The position numbers and the translations under genes were made by a program. Positions 46,885 to 54,049 of a stretch of 64,000 bases of DNA are shown here, piece by piece (position 1 is the first letter of the stretch; each line of letters opens with the position of its first letter). Location of the stretch: the NCBI RefSeq assembly GCF_004168625.1, contig NZ_SDWW01000014.1:1-64000 (forward strand), read 5' to 3'. This stretch comes from Pengzhenrongella frigida. Its GTDB lineage: Bacteria; Actinomycetota; Actinomycetes; Actinomycetales; Cellulomonadaceae. The notes under the pieces are model-generated. The model was not told where the DNA came from and did no database searches. It saw only the letters and a list, made by a program, of their open reading frames with translations.

Positions 46885-48243
46885 TCAGGAAGCGGGCCAC
46901 GCCGCTTCGATGTTGTCGACCGTCTCCTTCGTGCTCTGACCGGTGATCCAGTTGGTGGACTGCTTCCAGAACGCGTTCGAGCCGATGGCCGCCGGCATCA
47001 TGTCGGAACCATCGAAACGGAAGACCGCGTTCGGGTCCTGGAGAATCGTCGCCGCGAGCTTGTCGACGGGGCTCACCAGGTTGGCGACCTCAAGGCCCTT
47101 GTTGGCGCTGACCCAGCCACCGGCCGGGCTTGCGATGGCCTTGTTGTTGGCCCAGAGATCGGTCGAGAGGTAGGTCTGGAAGGCCGCGACCTCGGGCCGG
47201 TCGGCGAATGCGAGCACGAACTCGCCACCACCGAGAACCGGCTTGACGTCTTCGGTCTCACCCGGGAGGTAGAACGCGAACACGTCGCCGTCCTCGGAGA
47301 CGTTCGTCCCTTCCGGGAAGTTGGCCGCGTAGAAGCTGGCCTGACGGTGCAGCGAGCAGGTGCCCTCGAGGATCGGCAGTCCGCCGTCCTGGAACGCCGT
47401 CGCCGCGATGCTGTTCACGTCGCCGAGCCCACCGTTCACGAACGCCGGGTTCTTCAGGTAGGCACCGACGCCGTCGAGCGCTGCGGTCGGGGCCTCCGAG
47501 TTGAACGCGATCTCGTGGTTGACCCACTGGTCGTAGACGTCCGGCCCGGACAGACGGAGCATGAAGTCCTCCATCCAGTCGGTGATCGGCCAACCGGTGG
47601 CCTCACCGCTGCCGATGCCGGCGCACCACGGCACCTTGCCGTCCGCCACCATCTGCTCCGTGAGAGCCATCAGGTCGTCGAGCGTCGTCGGGATCTCGTA
47701 GCCGGCGTCGGCGAACTCGGTCGGGGAGTACCAGACGAGCGACTTCACGTTGGCACCGAGGGGCGCCGCGTAGACCTTGCCGTCGACCGTGGCGTAGCCC
47801 TTCCAGTCCTCGCCCCAGAACTCGTCGATGTTGTCGACGACGGTCTGCGGGGCCTCAACTGCGGCGCCGGTCGCGACCAGCTGGTTGAGCAGACCCGGCT
47901 GCGGCACGTATGCGATGTCGGGCGGGTTGCCCGCCTTGGCGCGGACCAGGACCTGGGTCTCGAACGCCTTGTCGCCCACGTACTCGATCGTGGCGCCGGT
48001 GCACTCTTCGAACGGCTTGTAGGAATCGATCTGGGGCGTGTCCTCGGGGGTCACGATGCTCGTGTAGACGCTGACCGTCTTTCCGGACAGGTCGCCGTAC
48101 GACTCGTAGGCCGCGCAGTCCCCACTGGCAGCGGTCGTTTCGTCACCGCCGGAATCCCCGCCGGAACACGCCGTCAGGACGAGGGCGAACCCCAGCCCCC
48201 CTGATACCGCCGCAAGAATGCGACGAGAGCGAATGCTGGACAT
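46885..48243 (-). CDS. Extracellular solute-binding lipoprotein, sugar ABC transporter
   Basis: Captures the sugar, probably sucrose or a related glucoside, outside the membrane. It has 452 residues. The signal peptide ends in the lipobox ALVLTAC, with the lipidated Cys at about residue 26 followed by a Ser/Gly/Asp-rich linker. The mature part is a family 1 solute-binding fold (VLVRAKAGNPPDIAYVPQPGLL, PAGGWVSANKGLE). The ATG at 48243 has GGAGG 9 bases upstream. It is the first gene of the operon after the LacI gene, with the operator in between. A matching ATPase is not present in the window. Confidence 0.93.
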   Translation of the reverse strand: MSSIRSRRILAAVSGGLGFALVLTACSGGDSGGDETTAASGDCAAYESYGDLSGKTVSVYTSIVTPEDTPQIDSYKPFEECTGATIEYVGDKAFETQVLVRAKAGNPPDIAYVPQPGLLNQLVATGAAVEAPQTVVDNIDEFWGEDWKGYATVDGKVYAAPLGANVKSLVWYSPTEFADAGYEIPTTLDDLMALTEQMVADGKVPWCAGIGSGEATGWPITDWMEDFMLRLSGPDVYDQWVNHEIAFNSEAPTAALDGVGAYLKNPAFVNGGLGDVNSIAATAFQDGGLPILEGTCSLHRQASFYAANFPEGTNVSEDGDVFAFYLPGETEDVKPVLGGGEFVLAFADRPEVAAFQTYLSTDLWANNKAIASPAGGWVSANKGLEVANLVSPVDKLAATILQDPNAVFRFDGSDMMPAAIGSNAFWKQSTNWITGQSTKETVDNIEAAWPAS

Positions 48244-48318
48244 CTGGTGACCTCCACTGCGTTGTGGTCTTCGGCGGCTCGTACGGAACGATCTTGGTCC
48301 CGTAAGTGCCTTCGCCCC

Positions 48319-48334
48319 ATGTAAGCGCTTACAT
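48319..48334. promoter_or_regulatory. LacI-family operator upstream of the sugar operon
   Basis: ATGTAAGCGCTTACAT is a perfect 16-bp palindrome with the central AAGCGCTT typical of LacI-family sites. It lies 75 bases before the binding-protein ATG and about 46 bases after the lacI-type stop. A -35-like TTGCGC upstream on the minus strand, with 17-base spacing to TTACAT, would place the operator over the -10 region, so binding should repress. Confidence 0.85.
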
Positions 48335-48380
48335 CGCAACGGCGCAAGCCAGAACACGCCACAACTGGATAACAATTCGG

Positions 48381-49448
48381 TCACATTCCGTGGGCCGCCC
48401 GGGGAGGGCCGGTCGAACCCCGATCCAGGAGGGTGGTCTGGTAGACGACGTCGCCCGGCACAGCCCCCCCGGCGATCAGCTCGAGCAGCAGGGTCGCAGC
48501 CTTGGCGCCCTCCTCGACGGCCGGCTGGACCATCGTCGTCAGCCGTACCAGCTCGCCCAGGTCGTGGCCGTCGACCCCCACCACGGACAGGTCCTGGGGC
48601 ACCTGCAGACCCAGGTCCCGCGCCGCGAGGATCGCGCCCATCGCCATCTCGTCGGACGCGGCGAAGATCGCGGTCACGTCCGGGCACTGCCGAAAGAGCT
48701 GGTGCATCGACTCGCGACCGCCGTCGAGGTCGAAGTGCCCGTGCACCTCGAGCTGCGGGTCGGCGGGGATCCCGGCGTCCGCGAGCGCGGCGAGCCAACC
48801 GCGGCGTCGGGCCACGGGCGGTGAGAACGGCGTGATGTCGTCGGGCGATCCGCTGATGTGCCCGATCCGCCGATGCCCCAGGTCGATGAGGTGCTGGGTC
48901 GCCGTGCGACCGGTGGCGAGGTCGTCGAGGCGGACGGTGACCTGACCCGGGACGCTGGACCCGATGAAGATCATCGGGTGCCCCAGGCCCAGCAGGGAGA
49001 CGACCTCGGAGTCGTCGAGCGGGAATCCCACCACGAGGATGCCGTCGACCCGACGACGCAGCACGTCCGGGTCGACCCGCAGCCGGGGGACCTTTCGGGA
49101 GACCTCGAAGGTGTGCAGGAGCGCGTCGTAGCCCTGCGCGCGCAGCGCCTGCTCCGCGCCCTCGATCACGTTCGAGAAGAACCAGTGGTTGACCCACGGG
49201 GTCAGCAGGCCGATCGTCCGGGTCCGCCCGGAGGCGAGGGAGGCGGCCGACGGCGACGCGACGTACCCGAGCTGTGCGGCCGCGGACCGGACCCGCTCAC
49301 GCGTGGCCACCGAGACGTTCGGGAGTCCACGAAGCGCACGGGAGACGGTCGCCGTCGAGACTCCGGCAACCCGGGCAACTTCATCGATGCCATGCGCCAC
49401 GTTCGCGACTGTGCCACTCGCCAGGGGCAGCCGTCCACCCGGATCCAC
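48381..49448 (-). CDS. LacI-family transcriptional regulator of the sugar operon
   Basis: A dimeric repressor with an N-terminal LacI helix-turn-helix (IDEVARVAGVSTATVSRALR) and a periplasmic-binding-like sensor domain (TIGLLTPWVNHWFFSNVIEG, VSVVGVDGHDLGELV). Length is up to 355 residues with GTG at 49448. A GTG at 49400 (VAHGIDEVAR, 339 residues) fits the usual distance to the HTH better, but neither has a clear ribosome binding site. It probably binds the palindrome at 48319-48334 and releases it when the sugar or a phosphorylated product binds. Confidence 0.92.
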   Translation of the reverse strand: MDPGGRLPLASGTVANVAHGIDEVARVAGVSTATVSRALRGLPNVSVATRERVRSAAAQLGYVASPSAASLASGRTRTIGLLTPWVNHWFFSNVIEGAEQALRAQGYDALLHTFEVSRKVPRLRVDPDVLRRRVDGILVVGFPLDDSEVVSLLGLGHPMIFIGSSVPGQVTVRLDDLATGRTATQHLIDLGHRRIGHISGSPDDITPFSPPVARRRGWLAALADAGIPADPQLEVHGHFDLDGGRESMHQLFRQCPDVTAIFAASDEMAMGAILAARDLGLQVPQDLSVVGVDGHDLGELVRLTTMVQPAVEEGAKAATLLLELIAGGAVPGDVVYQTTLLDRGSTGPPRAAHGM

Positions 49449-49454
49449 GGGGGT

Positions 49455-50315
49455 TCAGCGCAGCAGGCTACGGAGCACGTCGAGCGCGCCGTCGTCGTCG
49501 ATCGTGCCCGTGACCTCGTCAGCGACCTCGCGGACCGGCTGCGGGGCATGCCCCATCGCGACCCCGCGGGCGGCCCAGTCGATCATCTGCAGGTCGTTGC
49601 TGCCGTCCCCGATCGCGACCGTGCGGGCGGGCTCGACGCCCAGCCGTCGCCGGACCACCTCGAGCGCGCTGGCCTTCGTGACCCCCTTCGGGGCGATGTC
49701 CATCCAGGCCGTCCAGCCGACCGCGTAGGTCACCTCGTCGAGGCCCATCCGGTGGACGAGGTCGTGGAAGTCGGTGCTCGTGTGGTCCGGGCTCCGCACG
49801 ACGAGGCGGGTGACGTGCTCGCTCCAGAGGTCCTCGAGATCGACGACCTCGTGGTGCCCGCTGAGCTCACCCGTGGGGAAGAGCTTGTTCATCCGGAACC
49901 CCGAGTCGAGGTCCTCGACCGCGAAGTGCGCGTCCGGCAGCTCGGCGTGCATGAGCCGCAGCGCCGGGCCGGGATCGAACGTGATGCGGTCCGTGACCTC
50001 GTACCCGGTCTCGGCCCCGGGGTCGAGACGCAGCGTGACCGCCCCGTTGGACGACACCGCCCAGCCGTCGGTGAGCCCGAGCTCGTGCGCGACGGGCACG
50101 GTCGCGTGGACCGATCGCCCGGTCGCCAGCACGAGGTGCGCGCCGGCGTGCCGCAGCTCGGCGACCACGCCGCGCAGGTCGGCGGAGATCTCGCCGTCGT
50201 ACGTCATCAGGGTGCCGTCGATGTCCAGCGCGACGAGCATCGGGCCGGAGCCGACCAGCCCGGCGCGGCCCACGCCCTGACCGACGTCCGGTCGCTCGCC
50301 CCGGGGTGGGCTCAT
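49455..50315 (-). CDS. Cof-type HAD-IIB hydrolase
   Basis: A haloacid-dehalogenase phosphatase of 286 residues, Cof subfamily; substrate unknown, probably a sugar phosphate or cofactor phosphate. Motif I is [15 protein letters not shown], motif [11 protein letters not shown], the Lys motif lies in [11 protein letters not shown] and motif IV is [12 protein letters not shown]. The ATG at 50315 overlaps the serS stop as ATGA; an internal ATG (MLVALDID) is an alternative that would drop about 25 poorly conserved residues. Confidence 0.9.
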   Translation of the reverse strand: MSPPRGERPDVGQGVGRAGLVGSGPMLVALDIDGTLMTYDGEISADLRGVVAELRHAGAHLVLATGRSVHATVPVAHELGLTDGWAVSSNGAVTLRLDPGAETGYEVTDRITFDPGPALRLMHAELPDAHFAVEDLDSGFRMNKLFPTGELSGHHEVVDLEDLWSEHVTRLVVRSPDHTSTDFHDLVHRMGLDEVTYAVGWTAWMDIAPKGVTKASALEVVRRRLGVEPARTVAIGDGSNDLQMIDWAARGVAMGHAPQPVREVADEVTGTIDDDGALDVLRSLLR

Positions 50316-51598
50316 CGCCCGACCGGCTCGAGGACCTCGAGCCCGCCGAGGTATCCGCGCAGGCCTTCGGGCACCCGCACGGAGCCGTCGGCCTGCTGGT
50401 GGTTCTCGAGGATGGCGACGATCCACCGCGTGGTGCCGAGCGTGCCGTTGACCGTCGCGACCGGGCGCGTCTCGCCCGCCGACGTCCGCTCCCGGGTGTT
50501 CAGCCGGCGGGCCTGGAACGTGGTGCAGTTCGACGTCGAGGTGAGCTCGAGGTAGCGGTTCTGCGTGGGCAGCCAGGCCTCGCAGTCGAACTTGCGCGCG
50601 GCGCTCATCCCCAGGTCACCGGCCGCGGTGTCGATGACGCGGTACGGCAGCTCGACCTTGGCCAGCATGGCCTCCTCGAACCCGAGCAGGCGCCGGTGCT
50701 CGGCCGCGGCGTCCTCGACCGAGGTGTAGCTGAACATCTCGACCTTGTGGAACTGGTGCACCCGGATGATCCCGCGGGTGTCCTTGCCGTACGAGCCGGC
50801 CTCGCGCCGGTAGCAGGCCGACCAGCCGGCGTAGCGCTTGGCACCGGCGGTCAGGTCGAGGATCTCGTTCGAGTGGTACCCGGCGAGCGCGACCTCGCTG
50901 GTGCCGGTGAGGTACAGGTCGTCGGCCTCGAGCCGGTAGATCTCGTCCGCGTGCGCGCCGAGGAACCCGGTGCCGGCCATCATCTCGGGCCGGACCATCG
51001 TCGGAGTGATCATCGGGGTGAACCCGGCCGCGAGCGCGGTGTCCATGGCCGCGTTGAGCAGCGCGAGCTCGAGCCGCGCACCGATGCCCGTGAGGAAGTA
51101 GAACCGCGAACCGGACACCTTCGCGCCGCGCTCGGTGTCGATCGCCCCGAGCATCTCGCCGAGGGAGAGATGGTCGCGGAGCTTGAAGTCGGGGCCGTAC
51201 TCGCCCGCGAAGTCGCGCGGGGTGCCTTCGGTGCGCAGCACGACGAAGTCGTCCTCGCCCCCGACGGGCACGCCGTCCTCGACCACGTTGGCGATCTTGT
51301 ACGCGGTCTCGGTGAGCAGTGCGTCCGCGGCGTCGGCGTCGACCTGGCGGGCCTTGACCTCCTGGGAGAGCGCCTTGGTCCGCGCCAGCAGCGCAGCCTT
51401 GGCCTCCCCCTGCGCGACGGCGACCTGCTTGCCGAGGGTCTTCTGCTCAGCGCGGAGGCGTTCGAAGTCGCCGAGCGCCGCCCGGCGGCGTGAGTCGGCG
51501 TCGAGCACCGCGTCCACGAGGGCAGGGTCGTCGCCGCGCGCACGCTGGCTCGCGCGGACGAGATCGGGGTTTTCACGGAGGAGGCGCAGATCGATCAC
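50312..51598 (-). CDS. serS: Seryl-tRNA synthetase
   Basis: Charges tRNA-Ser (two of which are in this window) with serine. It has 428 residues. The N-terminal coiled-coil arm (about 25-105) binds the long variable arm of the tRNA. Class II motif 2 is [20 protein letters not shown] (in part), then HQFHKVEMF, the signature [14 protein letters not shown] and motif 3 [18 protein letters not shown], in the form found in actinobacteria. The start is GTG at 51598. It is divergent from the lipid kinase gene across 93 bp and coupled to a downstream HAD gene. Confidence 0.97.
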   Translation of the reverse strand: MIDLRLLRENPDLVRASQRARGDDPALVDAVLDADSRRRAALGDFERLRAEQKTLGKQVAVAQGEAKAALLARTKALSQEVKARQVDADAADALLTETAYKIANVVEDGVPVGGEDDFVVLRTEGTPRDFAGEYGPDFKLRDHLSLGEMLGAIDTERGAKVSGSRFYFLTGIGARLELALLNAAMDTALAAGFTPMITPTMVRPEMMAGTGFLGAHADEIYRLEADDLYLTGTSEVALAGYHSNEILDLTAGAKRYAGWSACYRREAGSYGKDTRGIIRVHQFHKVEMFSYTSVEDAAAEHRRLLGFEEAMLAKVELPYRVIDTAAGDLGMSAARKFDCEAWLPTQNRYLELTSTSNCTTFQARRLNTRERTSAGETRPVATVNGTLGTTRWIVAILENHQQADGSVRVPEGLRGYLGGLEVLEPVGR

Positions 51599-51691
51599 CC
51601 CCTGAGGGTAACGACCCGAACCGGCACCCCTGCGCTACCGCCGACACCGGTCAGGACACATCGAAGCCCGTCGGGGCCCTACCGTTACGCC

Positions 51692-52984
51692 ATGTCGTGG
51701 TCCGAATGGCTCAGTCTCATCGCCCTGGTGCTCGCCGGCGGGGCGCTCCTGCTCTCGTTGTCGACCCGTCGCACGGCCGGGGAGCAGGCGGCTCGACGCC
51801 TCCTGGCGCCGCGGTCCGGGCCCGGCGCGGCGGCCACCGAGCCGCCCCTGCCCCCGCCGCCGCCGGCCGGCGACCTGGTCGCCTTCATCGCCAACCCGAC
51901 CAAGCCGGGGGCGAGCGAGCTGCGCGAGGCCGCCATCAAGGAGTGCACCGGGCGGTCCATGCCCGAGCCCCTGTGGCTCGAGACGACGGCCGAGGACCCG
52001 GGAGTCGGTCAGGCGCGCCACGCGATCGAGCTCGGCGCGGTCGCGGTGGTCGCGGTGGGCGGCGACGGTACGGTCCGCGCGGTCGCGGAGGCCCTCGCCG
52101 GCACCGGCGTGCCGATGGGGCTCATCCCGCAGGGCACCGGAAACCTGCTTGCCCGCAACCTGGATCTGCCGCTCACCGACACCCCCGAGCTCCTGCGACT
52201 CGCGCTGACGGGCGCGGGCCGCGCGATCGACGTCGGCTGGCTACGCGTCATCCGCGAGGCCCCGGACGAGCCGGACGACGACACCGAGCCCGAGGACGAC
52301 GCCGTGTCGGACGACGGCCCGGATTCCGAGAGCACCAGATCTGATGACGGCGCTGAGTCTGATGACGGCGCTAGGTCTGATGACGGCACTGAGTCTGATG
52401 ACGGCACGGTGTCGGGCGACAGCGCACCGCCCGCGGCGGACGCACCCGCCGAGCCGGCGCGCGAGCACATCTTCCTGGTCATCGCGGGCCTGGGGTTCGA
52501 CGCCGCGATGGTGGCGGACACCGACGAGGACCTCAAGGCGCGGGTCGGGTGGATCGCGTACTTCGTCGCCGGAGCGCGTCACCTGCACGGTCGTCGGCCG
52601 CGGCTGACGATCAAGATCGACGACGATCCGGTCGTCTCCCGCCGGGTGCGGAGCCTGCTGATCGGGAACTGCGGGCGCCTGCCGGGCGGCATCACGCTGC
52701 TCCCCGACGCCGTGCTCGACGACGGCTGGCTCGACATCGCGGCGATCGACACGCGGGGCGGGCTCGCCGGCTGGGCCCAGCTGCTCGGCGAGGTCGTCCT
52801 CCAGGGTGTCGGGATGCGCAACGATCTCCGGGGCAAGATCGGCCGGATCGACCACGTGCGGGCCCGTCGCATCCACGTGGTCGCCGACCGCGCGGAGGCG
52901 GTCCAGGTCGACGGCGACGTCCTCGGCCGCGCCCTGGAGATCATCGCGAGAGTGGACGCCGGCGCGCTGATCGTCCGCGCCTGA
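51692..52984 (+). CDS. Diacylglycerol-kinase-like lipid kinase with N-terminal membrane helix and acidic insert
   Basis: A DagK/YegS-family lipid or sphingosine-type kinase of 430 residues. It begins with a membrane anchor (WLSLIALVLAGGALLLSLS), a Pro-rich linker (PPLPPPPP), then the catalytic fold: FIANPTKPG, VVAVGGDGTVRAVAEALAG (nucleotide loop) and MGLIPQGTGNLLARNL. An acidic segment of about 70 residues (roughly 191-262), containing [AERT]-S-D-D-G-[AT] repeats, interrupts the usual substrate domain before IFLVIAGLGFDAAMV. The C-terminus VQVDGDVLG is conserved. The insert probably loops out of the fold. Confidence 0.88.
   Translation: MSWSEWLSLIALVLAGGALLLSLSTRRTAGEQAARRLLAPRSGPGAAATEPPLPPPPPAGDLVAFIANPTKPGASELREAAIKECTGRSMPEPLWLETTAEDPGVGQARHAIELGAVAVVAVGGDGTVRAVAEALAGTGVPMGLIPQGTGNLLARNLDLPLTDTPELLRLALTGAGRAIDVGWLRVIREAPDEPDDDTEPEDDAVSDDGPDSESTRSDDGAESDDGARSDDGTESDDGTVSGDSAPPAADAPAEPAREHIFLVIAGLGFDAAMVADTDEDLKARVGWIAYFVAGARHLHGRRPRLTIKIDDDPVVSRRVRSLLIGNCGRLPGGITLLPDAVLDDGWLDIAAIDTRGGLAGWAQLLGEVVLQGVGMRNDLRGKIGRIDHVRARRIHVVADRAEAVQVDGDVLGRALEIIARVDAGALIVRA
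52337..52408 (+). repeat. Four tandem 18-bp units inside the lipid kinase gene
   Basis: Units 52337-52354, 52355-52372, 52373-52390 and 52391-52408 each contain GTCTGATGACGGC or GATCTGATGACGGC with small changes. They encode six-residue repeats around SDDG. The length is a multiple of 3, so copy-number change would keep the frame. The TCTGATGA core is visibly less GC-rich than the flanking gene. Confidence 0.9.
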
Positions 52985-52999
52985 CCCGCCTCGACCGGT

Positions 53000-53953
53000 T
53001 CAGCAACCCCTGCGCAGGGTGGCCAGCCAGTCACGGGCGGCAGCGAAGTCGGCGTCGTTGGTGCCCGGGGCGACCTCGGTCACCGCGCCGTCGGCCCTGG
53101 GGTAGGACCCGAGGAAGCGCACGTGCGGGCACACGCGGTGCAACCCGATCAGCGCCTCCGCGACCCGCTCGTCGGCGAGGTGGCCCTCGGCGTCGATCGA
53201 GAACGAGTACCGGCCGAGCAGGTCGCCGAGCGGCCGCGACTCGATCCGCGACAGGTTGACCCCGCGCGCGGCGAACTGCTCGAGCATCGCGAGCAGGGCG
53301 CCCGACTCGTTGCTGGCCAGGTGCACCACGAGGGAGGTCTTGTCCGCGCCGGTCGGGGCCGGCAGGGCGCCGGGCAGGCCGACGACGACGAACCGGGTCA
53401 CGGCCGACTCGTTGTCCGCGACGTGCTCGGCGAGGATCTCGAGCCCGTAGAGCTCGGCGCTGAGCGGTGCGACCAGCGCCGCGTCGAACCCGGGGTCGTG
53501 CTCCGGCGCGAGGTCCGCGAGCAGCGCGCCCGCAGCGGCGGTCGAGGTCGCCGGGACGTGCACGGCGACCGGGAGGTTCACGTTGAACCAGCGCCGGCAC
53601 TGCGCCCAGGCGTGCGGGTGGGTCGACACCCGCGTGACGTCGGCGAGCACCGTCCCCGGCCGGGCCGCGAGCACGAACGACACCGGGACCACCACCTCGC
53701 GCAGCAGCACGAGCGCGTCCCCGGTCGCGAGCGTGTCGAGGGTCGCGGTGACGCCACCCTCGACGGAGTTCTCGATGGGCACGACGGCGAAGTCCGCGCG
53801 CCCCGAGCGCACGGCCTCGAGCGCGGAGATGACGTCGACCATCGGGACGTACTCGGCCTCGTCCGGCCCGGCGAACTGCCGCAGCGCCGCCTCGGTGAAC
53901 GTCCCCGCAGGTCCGAGGTAGGCGTAGCGCGGCAGGCGGGTCGGACCGGACAT
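53000..53953 (-). CDS. pheA: Prephenate dehydratase
   Basis: Converts prephenate to phenylpyruvate in phenylalanine synthesis. A stand-alone PDT of 317 residues with no chorismate mutase domain. Visible are YLGPAGTFTEAAL, VPIENSVEGGVTATLD, the catalytic TRF motif in ESAVTRFVVVG and an ACT regulatory domain with LSRIESRPLGDLLGRYSF (the phenylalanine-binding ESRP). The ATG at 53953 has AAGGAG 8 bases upstream. A very stable stem-loop lies in its leader. Confidence 0.96.
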   Translation of the reverse strand: MSGPTRLPRYAYLGPAGTFTEAALRQFAGPDEAEYVPMVDVISALEAVRSGRADFAVVPIENSVEGGVTATLDTLATGDALVLLREVVVPVSFVLAARPGTVLADVTRVSTHPHAWAQCRRWFNVNLPVAVHVPATSTAAAGALLADLAPEHDPGFDAALVAPLSAELYGLEILAEHVADNESAVTRFVVVGLPGALPAPTGADKTSLVVHLASNESGALLAMLEQFAARGVNLSRIESRPLGDLLGRYSFSIDAEGHLADERVAEALIGLHRVCPHVRFLGSYPRADGAVTEVAPGTNDADFAAARDWLATLRRGC

Positions 53954-53974
53954 CAGCGGTCTCCTTCAGAAGCG

Positions 53975-54002
53975 GAACGTCGGCGGGGTGCCGCCGACGT
54001 TC
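53975..54002 (-). promoter_or_regulatory. Stable stem-loop in the pheA leader
   Basis: GAACGTCGGCGG (53975-53986), GGTG and CCGCCGACGTTC (53991-54002) form a perfect 12-bp stem with a 4-base loop. On the pheA transcript it ends about 22 bases before the ATG and 10 before the AAGGAG. It could control pheA translation or end read-through. No Phe-rich leader peptide was seen, and no U-run follows. Confidence 0.65.
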
Positions 54003-54049
54003 GCGCCGGAGGCGGGCCGAGCCTAACGCGCCGCCCGTAGGCTGGGCCG

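Noticed and set aside
52337-52408. Regularly spaced repeats that might suggest a CRISPR array
   Set aside because: The units are directly adjacent with no spacers, lie inside a coding frame and encode SDDG repeats.
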